This document shows positions 52,267 through 60,999 of a stretch of DNA of 64,000 nt, piece after piece. The notes beneath the pieces are model-generated. The model made no database searches, was not told the origin of the DNA, and saw nothing but the letters and a program-made list of their open reading frames with translations. Origin of the DNA: Novosphingobium panipatense (GTDB taxonomy: Bacteria; Pseudomonadota; Alphaproteobacteria; Sphingomonadales; Sphingomonadaceae); the NCBI RefSeq assembly GCF_002149965.1, contig NZ_MSQB01000016.1:101208-165207 (forward strand), read 5' to 3'. Both the position numbers and the translations under genes were made by a program. The first letter of the stretch is position 1, and every line of letters starts with the position of its first letter.

Positions 52267-52677
52267 ATGTGGAGGTTCATAAAGTCGATATTGATGGGGA
52301 CCATAGCGGCGAGTGCATTGCCCTTGGCCTTCACGGTGCCCCTTGCAATAATCAATCTTATCTCGCCTATAACTGGACATCCAGACATCCTCGGGTCAGT
52401 ATACTTGGCTACGTTACCGATCTTAATCTCATTTGGATTCGTGTCGATTGTCAGCCTGTTGATTGGCATTCCCACCAGCTTGATACTCAAGTCCTGTAAC
52501 GCCGAAACTGCGCTGACGTATCGAATGATCGGTGGCATAGTAGGCCTGATCTTCCCTCTGATTGGTTTGCTGATCATCGGTGCGACCTCGGGATTTTGGA
52601 TTTGCCCTTTTGGAGCTTTCGCGGGAGCGATCACTGCTCAAACGTGGTGGGAATCAATGCCGCTTCGCGGCAACTAA
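52267..52677 (+). CDS. Small multi-spanning membrane protein of unknown function, lower-GC
   Basis: I do not recognise this gene. It encodes a 136-residue hydrophobic protein with about four membrane helices (residues about 10-30, 43-65, 80-100 and 105-125), reading SLLIGIPTSLILK and GGIVGLIFPLIGLLIIGA. Codon use and base composition (AT-richer, with ATA and TTA-like codons) differ from the neighbours, which hints at recent acquisition. The ATG at 52267 has no clear ribosome site; a longer TTG start at 52231 is possible. It sits between the symporter and the IclR gene without an obvious role in the locus. Confidence 0.55.
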   Translation: MWRFIKSILMGTIAASALPLAFTVPLAIINLISPITGHPDILGSVYLATLPILISFGFVSIVSLLIGIPTSLILKSCNAETALTYRMIGGIVGLIFPLIGLLIIGATSGFWICPFGAFAGAITAQTWWESMPLRGN

Positions 52678-52997
52678 CCTGCAGTTTCCCGCCATTACCC
52701 TGAAGTAGTTTAGCTGCGCTGGCCTTCGGCTTAGGGTCTATTCCGCCGAAATCCCGTCACTATGGGGTACAGACGATGGCTCGGCTTGCTCTACAGGTGG
52801 ACCGGCCTGAGCGGCGAAATGGATCCTGAAACAAGTTCAGGATGACGAGGGGTTAAACGAGGGAACTGCTTTACCGCATTCGCCGCCGCGTAAGCGCTGG
52901 CCTATTTGCACGGTATCGTCGAAGCCGCGACCAGCGCGGAGAGAGCGACTAGCCCGAACAGCAAAACCCGGCCCAGACACCCAGCCCCCCATCGCTC
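52678..52997. other. Intergenic region before the IclR gene
   Basis: About 320 bases without a convincing gene. It contains one REP-like unit (52819-52847). Minus-strand reading between 52890 and 52995 gives a short hydrophobic run ending in IPCK, but it has no start codon and is not proposed as a gene. Confidence 0.4.
52819..52847. repeat. Solitary REP-like unit
   Basis: A 29-base copy of the arm seen in pairs at 33141 and 61000 (GGATCCTGAAACAAGTTCAG inside). No partner arm is found nearby, so this may be a decayed pair or a single insertion. Confidence 0.75.
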
Positions 52998-53780
52998 TCA
53001 TCCGCGCGGGGCGCGGTAGCCGACGGCTTCGCTGATTTCGCCCGCGGTGGCGACGATTGCGGCGACGAGGGTGTCGACGATATCGTCGGTCAGGTAGTGC
53101 GCCGCGCTGGCGATCGAGATGGCGATGCAGATCTGGCGGCGCGCGTCGCGGATCGGCACGGCCAGCGAGCGGACGCCGTCACCCAGTTCGCTGTCGTGCA
53201 GGACATAGCCGCGCGCCTTGTGCTCCCGCATCAGCGCCACATAGGCCTTCACCGCCTTGGCCGAAACCTTGCCGCCATTCGCGTCGCGGTAGAGTTCCTC
53301 CCAGACAGTCTCGTCCTCGTCGAGCAGCAACGCCTTGCCGAGGCCGGTTTCGGCGATCGGGCGACGGTCTCCGGGCGCGGTGGCCACGCGCAGGCGCTGG
53401 CGGCCGGTCACCCGGTCGAGGTGGCGCGACCAGTCGCCCTCGCGCTTGCCGACGAAAACGCAGAAGCCCGTCCGGTCAGACAGCCGTTCCATGAAGGGGC
53501 GCGCCACGCGCACATAGTCGATCTGCTCGGTGGCCATGACGCCCAGTTCGAGCAGCTTGGGACCGAGGCCGAAGCCCTCGGCCGTCACCGAAAGATAGCC
53601 GCGCGACTTCAGCGCCTGGACAAGGCGGTGCGCGGTGGTCTTGCTCATCCCCAGCTTGCGGGCGAGATCGGCGGCGCGGATCGGGCCGCCGATCACCTCG
53701 TCCATGATATCGAGCGCGCGCATCAGGGTCTGCGTGCCCTTTACCTCGACTTCGGGCTTGTCGTCGCGAAGTGCCGTCAT
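52998..53780 (-). CDS. IclR-family transcriptional regulator
   Basis: A 260-residue regulator with an N-terminal winged HTH (about 16-75: TLMRALDIMDEVIGGPIRAADLARKLGMSKTTAHRLVQALKSRGYL) and a C-terminal ligand-binding domain with FVGKREGDWSRHLDR and the typical IAETGLGKALL stretch. IclR members often respond to sugar acids or aromatic acids and can repress or activate; KdgR-type regulators control pectin genes. It closes the RG-I locus on the minus strand and is the only DNA-binding regulator in it, so it is the best candidate to bind the CCnnTATGTGGGAT sites. The 125-base gap to the next gene holds its promoter and a TCCACTTTGCGGGAC sequence resembling site C. Confidence 0.92.
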   Translation of the reverse strand: MTALRDDKPEVEVKGTQTLMRALDIMDEVIGGPIRAADLARKLGMSKTTAHRLVQALKSRGYLSVTAEGFGLGPKLLELGVMATEQIDYVRVARPFMERLSDRTGFCVFVGKREGDWSRHLDRVTGRQRLRVATAPGDRRPIAETGLGKALLLDEDETVWEELYRDANGGKVSAKAVKAYVALMREHKARGYVLHDSELGDGVRSLAVPIRDARRQICIAISIASAAHYLTDDIVDTLVAAIVATAGEISEAVGYRAPRG

Positions 53781-53905
53781 CGTTCCTGTCTTTCCCGGTC
53801 AGGTCCACTTTGCGGGACGAGACTCCAATTGTTCCACCATGCTCTATACCCTGGAGCGCGGCGGTCAATGGGGGGAAAGGGCAGGCGGCGAAACGGGAGC
53901 CAGGG

Positions 53906-55177
53906 TCAGGCGAAGGCAGCCTCGGTATCGCGCCGGATCGAAAGCAGGCCGATCAGGCTGAGCACGGCCGCCAGCGAGATATAGCTGCCGACGTAGAGCA
54001 CGCCGCCCTCGTCCGCCAGGGTCTGCGCGATCGCCGGGGCGAAGCCGCCGCCGAAGATGCCGCCCACGTTGAAGGCGATCGACGAACCGGTATAGCGCAC
54101 CCGCGCATCGAAAAGCTGCGGCAGGAGCGAGGCGACCGGGCCGTAGACGAAACCCATGACGAACAGGCCCAGGCACAGGAAGGCGGCGATGGCCCGGAGC
54201 GAACCGGCCGCGAACATCGGCCCCATCAGCAGGCCCACGATCACCGCCGCCACGCAGCCCGCGATCAGCACCCCGCGCGAGGTCCAGCGGTCCGAGGCAT
54301 AGCCGGCGATGACGATGCCCAGTGCCATGAACAGGATCGCGAAAAGCTGGACGCCGAGGAAGCTCTGACGGTCGTAGCCCAGCGTCTGGGTGCCGTAGCC
54401 GAGCGCGAAGGTGGTGGTGAGATAATAGAGCGCGAAGCAGGCGATTACCGCGAAAGTGCCCGCCAGGGTCTGGCGCAAGTGGGTGCGGAACAGTTCGACG
54501 ATCGGGATCGACTTGGGGGGCGCTTCTTCCAGCACCGCTTCGAAGGCCGGGGTTTCCGTCAGCTTCAGGCGGATCCACAGGCCAAGGCCGACCAGCACCG
54601 AACTCAGCAGGAAGGGAATGCGCCAGCCCCAGGCCAGGAACTGGGCATCGGTCAGCGTCAGGCTGAAAATCAGGAACAGGCCGTTGGCGGCAAGAAAGCC
54701 CACCGGCGCGCCAAGCTGCGGGAACATGCCGAAGCGCGCGCGCCAGCCAGGCGGGGCATTCTCCACCGCCAGCAGCGCCGCACCGCCCCATTCGCCGCCG
54801 AGGCCCAGCCCCTGCGAGAATCGCATCAGGCACAGCAGCAGCGGAGCCAGCCAGCCGATGCTCTCGTATGTCGGCAGAAGGCCGATGATCACCGTCGCCC
54901 CGCCCATCAGCAGCAACGAGGCGACCAAAGTGGACTTGCGCCCCACCCGGTCCCCGAAATGGCCGAACAGGGTGGCGCCCACCGGCCGCGCGATGAAGGC
55001 GATCGCGAAGCTGGCATAAGCGGCAAGCCGCTGCACGGAGGCGGACTCGGCGGGGAAGAACAGCGGGCCGAACACCAGCGCCGCCGCCGTCGCGTAGATG
55101 TAGAAATCGTAGAATTCGACCGCCGTGCCGACCAGGCTGGCCGCCAGGACGCGGGCATTGCTGCGATAGACGTTCAC
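53906..55177 (-). CDS. MHS-family MFS transporter
   Basis: A 423-residue inner-membrane transporter of the metabolite:H+ symporter group (relatives carry proline/betaine, alpha-ketoglutarate, shikimate, dicarboxylates). Recognisable are FYDFYIYATAAALVFGPLFFP after the N-terminus, the signature loop GHFGDRVGRKSTL between helices 2 and 3, RFSQGLGLGGEWGGA, and a 12-helix layout. I chose the GTG at 55177 with GGAG before it (VNVYRSNARVLAAS); an ATG 18 codons further upstream is possible. It is read in the same direction as the IclR gene but 125 bases upstream, so it may be a target. The substrate is unknown; a monomeric uronate- or keto-acid product is possible. Confidence 0.9.
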   Translation of the reverse strand: MNVYRSNARVLAASLVGTAVEFYDFYIYATAAALVFGPLFFPAESASVQRLAAYASFAIAFIARPVGATLFGHFGDRVGRKSTLVASLLLMGGATVIIGLLPTYESIGWLAPLLLCLMRFSQGLGLGGEWGGAALLAVENAPPGWRARFGMFPQLGAPVGFLAANGLFLIFSLTLTDAQFLAWGWRIPFLLSSVLVGLGLWIRLKLTETPAFEAVLEEAPPKSIPIVELFRTHLRQTLAGTFAVIACFALYYLTTTFALGYGTQTLGYDRQSFLGVQLFAILFMALGIVIAGYASDRWTSRGVLIAGCVAAVIVGLLMGPMFAAGSLRAIAAFLCLGLFVMGFVYGPVASLLPQLFDARVRYTGSSIAFNVGGIFGGGFAPAIAQTLADEGGVLYVGSYISLAAVLSLIGLLSIRRDTEAAFA

Positions 55178-55339
55178 CGCAGACGCTCCGAAGATGATGC
55201 ACGCTCGATCAAGATTCTGGACCCTTGCCAACCGCCCAGAATCGTTCGCCTGGACTCAAGCGGCCCGCCTTACGGCAATCGCAGCCACTTTACAGTCCAA
55301 ATTCGCGTAATAAAATTACACGAGCAGAAAATGCACGGG

Positions 55340-56014
55340 TCAGCTGGCGGCGGCCAGGCGCTTTCCGGTCACCAGCGTCTGGATCACGAACAGCACCATC
55401 AGGATTGCGCCCACCGAGCCCACGAAGACGTCGAAGCCCGAGACGATCCCGAACAGCCCGTTCCCGCTGCCCAGCACCATCATCATCGCGGTGAGGCCGA
55501 TCAGCATGAAACGCAGTTCGGTGGGGCCGGCCTGGAGGTAGGACAGCTTGAACTCGCCCAGCACGCGGGCGGCCAGATAGGCGTGGATCGACAGCAGCAG
55601 ATAACCGACCAGAGCCACCATCGCCACGTCCATGGTGACATAAGGGCTGGTGCCGATGCCCCAGACGATCAGCGCAGTGGTCAGCCCGTCGCAGCTGTGA
55701 TCGATGAAGTAGCCATAGGAAGGACGCTCGATCTTGCGGAAACGGGCGAGGCTGCCGTCCATGGAATCGCCGAACCACTGCACCACATATCCGGCCATGG
55801 CGAGCCAGAGCCAATCGGCCGAAAGGTTGCTGGCCGCATAACCGCCGAAGGTCATGAAGGCGCCGACCAGGCCGGTCACGGTCAGCAGGTCGGGCGTCAC
55901 CCAGCGGGGCATGCGGGCGCAGAGCCACTGCAGAAGCTGCCGCTCTCGCCGTGCCAGCAGGTTTTCCTGAATGCGGGTGGGCGCTGCGGGGTGGGCTTTG
56001 GTCTTGGCGGTCAT
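55340..56014 (-). CDS. CDP-alcohol phosphatidyltransferase family protein
   Basis: A 224-residue membrane enzyme with about six membrane helices. The family signature DGxxARx8GxxxDxxxD is complete as DGSLARFRKIERPSYGYFIDHSCD at about residues 85-108. It would transfer a phosphate-linked group from a CDP-activated lipid or alcohol to another alcohol, as in phospholipid synthesis. I chose the ATG at 56014 (MTAKTKAHPAA); an in-frame start 12 codons upstream also exists. It lies in the same direction as, but about 300 bases from, the TauE/SafE and ATP-grasp genes. The exact acceptor is unknown. Confidence 0.9.
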   Translation of the reverse strand: MTAKTKAHPAAPTRIQENLLARRERQLLQWLCARMPRWVTPDLLTVTGLVGAFMTFGGYAASNLSADWLWLAMAGYVVQWFGDSMDGSLARFRKIERPSYGYFIDHSCDGLTTALIVWGIGTSPYVTMDVAMVALVGYLLLSIHAYLAARVLGEFKLSYLQAGPTELRFMLIGLTAMMMVLGSGNGLFGIVSGFDVFVGSVGAILMVLFVIQTLVTGKRLAAAS

Positions 56015-56308
56015 GCAGGGAATCTCGAATTTCTGGAGCCGGATCCGCAAGTGTTCGAAGGCGTGCCGGAAAGCACGGACACGAACACCGGACGGCGCCG
56101 ACCGCTTCCCGCGCAGGACTTGCGCGGGCGCTGAATCAAAAGGTTTTTACAGAGGGGCATCGTCGGGCTCCTGTATGCGGGAGCGCGCGAGTCTCTCAGT
56201 CGCCGACACGCAAATTCCAGCCGGCGATCGCGGCTCCATAGCCGAGGATGCGCCGGTTGGCCAGTTGCGGGGGGTGCGACAGGCGCGCGGGCCTGTCGGC
56301 TCGGCTCG
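56015..56308. promoter_or_regulatory. Intergenic region upstream of the phosphatidyltransferase
   Basis: About 290 bases without a gene between the TauE/SafE stop and the phosphatidyltransferase start. I see GC-rich short inverted repeats (for example around 56115-56130, CGCGCAGGACTTGCGCG) but no clear promoter. Confidence 0.35.
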
Positions 56309-57097
56309 TTAAAGGCGCGAAAACAAGGGGATCGGGGAGAACATCAGCGATACGAGACCGCCCAGACTGAGCGCCACCAGGATCGCCCCGGTCAGTTCCA
56401 TCAGGCGGCGCGGCGATATCCGCCGTGTCAGCAAGGCGCCGAAAGGCGCAGCCACCACGCCGCCGATCAGCAGGCCGGAGGCGGCGATCGTGAAGGATTG
56501 CAGACCCAGCCGCCCGATGAAGGCCGTGAGCACGGTGACGGAGACGAAGAACTCGGCCGCGTTCGCCGTGCCCACCGCCATGCGCGGGGTCATGCCCTGT
56601 GCCATGAGATTGCCCGTCACCATCGGCCCCCAGCCGCCCCCCGATGCATCGAGGAAGCCCGCGATCAGGCCGAGCGGACCGACCAGCTTCATGCGGCGAT
56701 AGGCCTGCGGCCGCCGCGGCCCGCGCCAGATCAGGTAGAGCCCCACGGCCGCGAGGTAGACCAGCACCGCCGGGCGCAGGATCGCCATGCTGACGCTGGT
56801 GAGCACCCAGACGCCCAGCAGCCCCCCGGCAATGCCCGGCAGGACCAGCCGCGCGAACAGCGGCCAGTCGACATTGCGCTGCAAGGCATGGGCTATGCCG
56901 GAAGCGCCGCTGGTAAAGCCTTCGACCCGGTGCGTCACCGCGGAAGCGGCGCCGGGCGGAAGGCCCAGCAGCACCAGCAGCGAATTGGCAAGGACGCCGA
57001 AGCCCATGCCGAAGCCGCCGTCCACCAGTTGCGCGAAGAACCCGGCCAGGATGAACGGTGCGAGATCCCCCCAGGGGATAGCCGATAGATCGATCAT
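56309..57097 (-). CDS. TSUP family (TauE/SafE) membrane permease
   Basis: A 262-residue permease of the sulfite-exporter TauE/SafE (TSUP) family with about eight membrane helices. The N-terminal repeat contains FFAQLVDGGFGMGFGVLANSLLVLLGLPPGAASA and the second repeat LDASGGGWGPMVTGNLMAQGMTP, mirror images typical of the family; the conserved GGGxGP occurs in the latter. Members move sulfite, sulfoacetate or other organic anions across the inner membrane. The ATG overlaps the ATP-grasp stop by four bases, so the two proteins are made together. The substrate is unknown. Confidence 0.9.
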   Translation of the reverse strand: MIDLSAIPWGDLAPFILAGFFAQLVDGGFGMGFGVLANSLLVLLGLPPGAASAVTHRVEGFTSGASGIAHALQRNVDWPLFARLVLPGIAGGLLGVWVLTSVSMAILRPAVLVYLAAVGLYLIWRGPRRPQAYRRMKLVGPLGLIAGFLDASGGGWGPMVTGNLMAQGMTPRMAVGTANAAEFFVSVTVLTAFIGRLGLQSFTIAASGLLIGGVVAAPFGALLTRRISPRRLMELTGAILVALSLGGLVSLMFSPIPLFSRL

Positions 57098-58470
57098 CCG
57101 CCCGCCTTCCTGCGCAGCGAGGAAGCGGAACGGCCGATGCGGCCCGCCGGGGCGGTCAGCATGAACAGCAGCGGAAAACACAGGGCGATCATCGACAGGA
57201 CCACGCCGGGCACCACGGCGGCCCCGGCCAGCCAGGGCAGCACTGCCGCCCAGATCGCGGCGACCAGCACGATCATCAGCGTGCGTTCCTGCTCCTGATC
57301 GTTCAGCGCCGAGAGATCGGCATTGACCCTGCCGTCGAACAGGGTCTGGAGCCCCCGGCCGACCCGGCTCTTGCGGTCCGCCAGCATGGGCGGCAGCCCT
57401 GCATGGGCAAGACAGCTCAGCCCCGCCCCCACCATGCGCAGGCCCACCGCGCTGGCGAAACGGCGATATTCGGGATTGCGATCGCTCAGCGCCCTCAGCC
57501 CCGCGCGGCCGCCGAAGGCCAGCTCCGCCAGGGCATTGCTCTCCGCCGCGGGCGCCACCACCGGAGCGGCCTCGGCCTGCGTGGAGATCACCCATTCCAG
57601 GATCGCGCGCGGCACGTCGTATCCGGTGGCGCGCTCCAGCCCCTGAAAGCCGGGCGCGGAGTTCGCCTCGCAGATGCGATAGCCCTCCTCGTCGAAGAGA
57701 ATGTCGATGCCGGTCACGTCCAGTTCCAGCACGTCCGCCGCCTGCACCGCCAGCTCCGCCATTTCCGGGGGAGGATTGTAGGCGATGCCCACCCCGCCGA
57801 GCGAGACGTTGGACTTGAACCCGCCTGTCAGCGAGCGTCGCTCCATCGCCGCGATCACGCGCCCGCCCACCACCAGCACGCGCACGTCCCGGCCATGGCT
57901 GGCGCGAACGTAGTGCTGGAGGATGAAGTCGGCCTGGGCATCGGCGCTTTCGAGCAGCCCGGCCAGATCCTCGAACTGGCTGCGGTCCTCGCACTTGAGC
58001 ACCCCGGCGCCGCGCGTGCCCTTCAGCGTCTTGACGATCACCGGAAAGCCCAGTTCGCGCTCCACCAGATCGACATCGATCGGGAAGGTGCCCAGGATCG
58101 TGCGGGGGATCGGCAGCCCTGCCCTGTTCAAGCTTTGCAGGGTGTGGAGCTTGTCCGCCACTTGCTCGATCGTCGCCGGGCCGTTGACCAGCCGCACCCC
58201 GCGCCGCTCCAGATGCCGCAGCAGGGCGAGCGTGAAGTAGTCGGTTTCCGCGCCGGTGCGGCAGATCACGAAGTCCGGCCGCTCCACCAGTCGGCCCTGA
58301 TAGGTCGTGCTCCAGCCTTCCTCCGCGCCGACCACCAGGTCGAACTTGTGGGGATGGAGCACCAGGAGTTCGATCCCCATGGCGCTCGCGGCCTCCTGAA
58401 AACGGAGGACTTCGGGCACTTCGGAGTTCGCGGGGTCGAGATCGCGATGAAACAGTATCCAGCCACGCAA
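57094..58470 (-). CDS. RimK-like ATP-grasp protein with C-terminal membrane segment
   Basis: A 458-residue protein. Residues 1-300 match the RimK/GshB-like ATP-grasp ligase family: HTLQSLNRAGLPIPRTI, PVIVKTLKGTRGAGVL (ATP-binding lysines), DFILQHYVRASHGRDVRVLVVGGRVIAAMERR and ICEANSAPGFQGLE (metal-binding Glu/Asn). RimK-type enzymes add amino acids or acidic groups to peptides or small molecules. Unusually, residues 300-458 continue beyond the family with a linker and two membrane helices (about 395-440: LMIVLVAAIWAAVLPWLAGAAVV, VLSMIALCFPLLFMLTAP) and end in a basic tail. A TTG at 58470 is the only plausible start. It is translationally coupled to a TauE/SafE permease gene. The ligated substrate is unknown. 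Confidence 0.82.
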   Translation of the reverse strand: MRGWILFHRDLDPANSEVPEVLRFQEAASAMGIELLVLHPHKFDLVVGAEEGWSTTYQGRLVERPDFVICRTGAETDYFTLALLRHLERRGVRLVNGPATIEQVADKLHTLQSLNRAGLPIPRTILGTFPIDVDLVERELGFPVIVKTLKGTRGAGVLKCEDRSQFEDLAGLLESADAQADFILQHYVRASHGRDVRVLVVGGRVIAAMERRSLTGGFKSNVSLGGVGIAYNPPPEMAELAVQAADVLELDVTGIDILFDEEGYRICEANSAPGFQGLERATGYDVPRAILEWVISTQAEAAPVVAPAAESNALAELAFGGRAGLRALSDRNPEYRRFASAVGLRMVGAGLSCLAHAGLPPMLADRKSRVGRGLQTLFDGRVNADLSALNDQEQERTLMIVLVAAIWAAVLPWLAGAAVVPGVVLSMIALCFPLLFMLTAPAGRIGRSASSLRRKAGG

Positions 58471-58647
58471 GGCTTCAGGTCCCCCGGGAAAAGCAGCGGC
58501 AGACTATTCCGCCGTGCCGTGTGCGACATGTCAATCCATTAGGAACAAAGCACATTAGAGCCGTAAACGCATGAGGCGCACCTTGGTGCCACGCCGGGGC
58601 GCATCCGCCAACGATCCCGAGCGCCTGTCACATATCAGGCCCCCCCT

Positions 58648-58673
58648 CGTCCCGGACCTGATCCGGGATGACG
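58648..58673. repeat. Single REP-like unit in a divergent promoter region
   Basis: CGTCCCGGACCTGATCCGGG followed by ATGACG forms an imperfect palindrome related to the arms at 2173 and to the CATCCTGAAC family. It lies in the 283-base gap between the ATP-grasp gene and cstA. Confidence 0.6.
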
Positions 58674-58753
58674 ATTTTCCCGGTTCCCTCGCGCGGCCAA
58701 GGCTTTATGCACGGGCAAACGGCGCGCGAATTGGGCGCGATCAGGAGAGACAG

Positions 58754-60799
58754 ATGATCCGCCACCTTCCCTGGCTTCTCACCGGCCTTGTCGGCGCCGT
58801 TTCGCTCGGCGTCGTCGCGGTCTCGCGCGGAGAGACGGTGAACGCGCTGTGGATCGTCGTGGCGGCGGTCTGCTGCTTCTTCGTCGCCTATCGCTATTAT
58901 GCGCTGTTCATCGCCCGCCATGTCATGAAGCTGGACCCGTCGCGGCCCACCCCCGCAATCCGCCGGGCCGACGGGCTGGACTATGTGGCGACCGACCGCA
59001 CCGTGCTGTTCGGCCATCACTTCGCCGCCATCGCGGGCGCGGGGCCGCTCGTCGGCCCGGTGCTGGCGGCGCAGATGGGCTATCTGCCCGGCACGCTGTG
59101 GATCATCGGCGGCGTGGTGCTGGCAGGCGCGGTGCAGGATTTCATGGTGCTGTTCATCTCGATGCGGCGTGACGGGCGATCGCTGGGCGAGCTGATCCGC
59201 ATGGAAATGGGGCAGGCCGCCGGGACCATCGCGCTGTTCGGCGCCTTCATGATCATGGTCATCATCCTCGCCGTTTTGGCACTGATCGTGGTCAAGGCGC
59301 TCGCCGAAAGCCCCTGGGGCATGTTCACCGTGGCCGCCACCGTGCCGCTGGCCATGCTGATGGGCGCCTATACCCGCTGGATCCGGCCGGGACGGATCGG
59401 CGAGGTTTCGATCCTCGGCCTCGTCGGGCTGCTTGCCGCCATCGTCTATGGACAGGTGGTGGCCCAGTCGCCGGTCTGGGGACCGCTGTTCACCTTCACC
59501 CCGGTGCAGCTCTGCTGGATCCTGATCGGCTACGGCGCGGTCGCCTCGGTCCTGCCGGTCTGGCTGCTGCTCGCCCCGCGCGACTATCTTTCGACCTTCC
59601 TCAAGATCGGCGCCATCGCCGCGCTGGCGATCGGCATCGTCATCATGGCCCCGCCGCTGCGGATGCCCGCGCTGACCGCCTTTGCGAGCGGCGGCGGGCC
59701 GGTGTTCTCGGGCGGACTGTTCCCCTTCCTGTTCATCACCATCGCCTGCGGGGCGGTCTCGGGCTTCCATGCCCTGATCGCCAGCGGCACCACGCCCAAG
59801 CTGATCGCCAGCGAAAGCGACGCCCCGCTGATCGGCTACGGCGCGATGCTGATGGAAGCCTTCGTGGCGATCATGGCGCTGGTCGGCGCGGCGATCCTCG
59901 ATCCGGGCATCTACTTCACGATGAACAGCCCCGCCGCGCTGATCGGCACGGACGCCGCCAGCGCCGCCCATGCGGTAACGGCCATGGGCTTCGCGATCTC
60001 TCCCGAAGCCATCGCCCAGACCGCGCGGGACGTGGGCGAGCACACCATCATCTCGCGCGCGGGCGGCGCCCCGACGCTGGCGGTGGCCATGGCGGAAATC
60101 TTCTCCCACGTCGTCGGCGGCCCGGCGATGAAAGCCTTCTGGTATCACTTCGCCATCCTGTTCGAGGCGCTGTTCATCCTCACCGCCGTCGATGCCGGCA
60201 CGCGCGCCGGGCGCTTCATGCTGCAGGACCTGATGGCGCTCGCCATGCCGCGCCTCGGCGAAAGCAAGAGCCAGATCCCCGGCGTGATCGCCACCGCGCT
60301 CTGCGTCGCCGCCTGGGGCTTCTTCCTGCATCAGGGCGTCACCGATCCGCTGGGCGGGGTGAACACGCTCTGGCCGGTGTTCGGCATCTCCAACCAGATG
60401 CTCGCCGCCATCGCGCTGATGCTGGCGACGGCAGTGCTGTTCCGCATGAAGCGCGACCGCTACGCCTGGGTCACCCTGCTGCCGACCGCGTGGCTGCTGG
60501 TCTGCACGCTCTCGGCAGGCTGGCTCAAGCTGTTCTCCGCCGACCCCGCCGTCAGCTTCCTCGCCCACGGCGCCAAGTTCTCCGCCGCGCTGGAGCGGGG
60601 CGAGGTCCTGGGCCCGGCCAAATCGCTGGAGCAGATGGAGCGCATCGTCTTCAACGACCGGGTCGATGCCGCGCTGGTGGCGGTTTTCCTGGCGGTAGTC
60701 GTCTCGCTGATGGTCTTCACCTGGCGCACCTGCATGGCCTCGCGCCGCAGCCCCGCACCGACCGTGCATGAAATTCCCACCCACCCGGTGGCGGCATGA
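58754..60799 (+). CDS. cstA: CstA-like carbon starvation transporter
   Basis: A 681-residue inner-membrane protein with about 17-18 membrane helices. The start IRHLPWLLTGLVGAVSLG, the signature YVATDRTVLFGHHFAAIAGAGPLVGPVLAAQMGYLPGTLWI and the ILTAVDAGTRAGRFMLQDL stretch identify the CstA family, which carries pyruvate or peptides when carbon is short. The ATG at 58754 follows AGGAGAGA; the in-frame stretch upstream is not convincingly coding and includes the repeat at 58648. The YbdD-type partner gene overlaps its stop, as in the Escherichia coli yjiX/cstA arrangement. Confidence 0.95.
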   Translation: MIRHLPWLLTGLVGAVSLGVVAVSRGETVNALWIVVAAVCCFFVAYRYYALFIARHVMKLDPSRPTPAIRRADGLDYVATDRTVLFGHHFAAIAGAGPLVGPVLAAQMGYLPGTLWIIGGVVLAGAVQDFMVLFISMRRDGRSLGELIRMEMGQAAGTIALFGAFMIMVIILAVLALIVVKALAESPWGMFTVAATVPLAMLMGAYTRWIRPGRIGEVSILGLVGLLAAIVYGQVVAQSPVWGPLFTFTPVQLCWILIGYGAVASVLPVWLLLAPRDYLSTFLKIGAIAALAIGIVIMAPPLRMPALTAFASGGGPVFSGGLFPFLFITIACGAVSGFHALIASGTTPKLIASESDAPLIGYGAMLMEAFVAIMALVGAAILDPGIYFTMNSPAALIGTDAASAAHAVTAMGFAISPEAIAQTARDVGEHTIISRAGGAPTLAVAMAEIFSHVVGGPAMKAFWYHFAILFEALFILTAVDAGTRAGRFMLQDLMALAMPRLGESKSQIPGVIATALCVAAWGFFLHQGVTDPLGGVNTLWPVFGISNQMLAAIALMLATAVLFRMKRDRYAWVTLLPTAWLLVCTLSAGWLKLFSADPAVSFLAHGAKFSAALERGEVLGPAKSLEQMERIVFNDRVDAALVAVFLAVVVSLMVFTWRTCMASRRSPAPTVHEIPTHPVAA

Positions 60800-60978
60800 G
60801 CATGGTCGCAACCTTGCGGCGCATGGCCCGCCTGATGGTCGGCCTGCCCGACTACGACGACTATGTCCGCCACATGACCGCGCACCACCCGGAGCGCCCG
60901 GTCATGGACCGCAAGGCCTTCTTCCGGGACCGTCAGGAGGCGCGGTACGGCGGCAAGAACGGCGGCCGGTGCTGTTGA
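60796..60978 (+). CDS. ybdD: YbdD/YjiX family small protein
   Basis: A 60-residue protein (MSMVATLRRMARLMVGLPDYDDYVRHMTAHHPERPVMDRKAFFRDRQEARYGGKNGGRCC, described here by its parts: GLPDYDDYVRHM and a terminal RYGGKNGGRCC) of the YbdD/YjiX family, which always accompanies CstA-type transporters and is thought to be needed for their function. The ATG overlaps the cstA stop by four bases. The cysteine pair at the very end is typical of the family. Confidence 0.93.
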   Translation: MSMVATLRRMARLMVGLPDYDDYVRHMTAHHPERPVMDRKAFFRDRQEARYGGKNGGRCC

Positions 60979-60999
60979 CCGGATTACGAAGTTCCGTTC

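Noticed and set aside
52890..52995. Short hydrophobic reading frame on the minus strand ending in IPCK
   Set aside because: It looks like a tiny secreted or membrane peptide but has no start codon after the preceding stop.
53771..56134. 787-codon open frame on the plus strand crossing the MHS and phosphatidyltransferase genes
   Set aside because: It spans two well-supported minus-strand genes and the promoter gap between them and is dominated by glutamine, arginine and histidine repeats.
58628..60811. 727-codon open frame on the minus strand opposite cstA
   Set aside because: It is a shadow of cstA in GC-rich DNA; the plus-strand product has clear membrane helices and family motifs.
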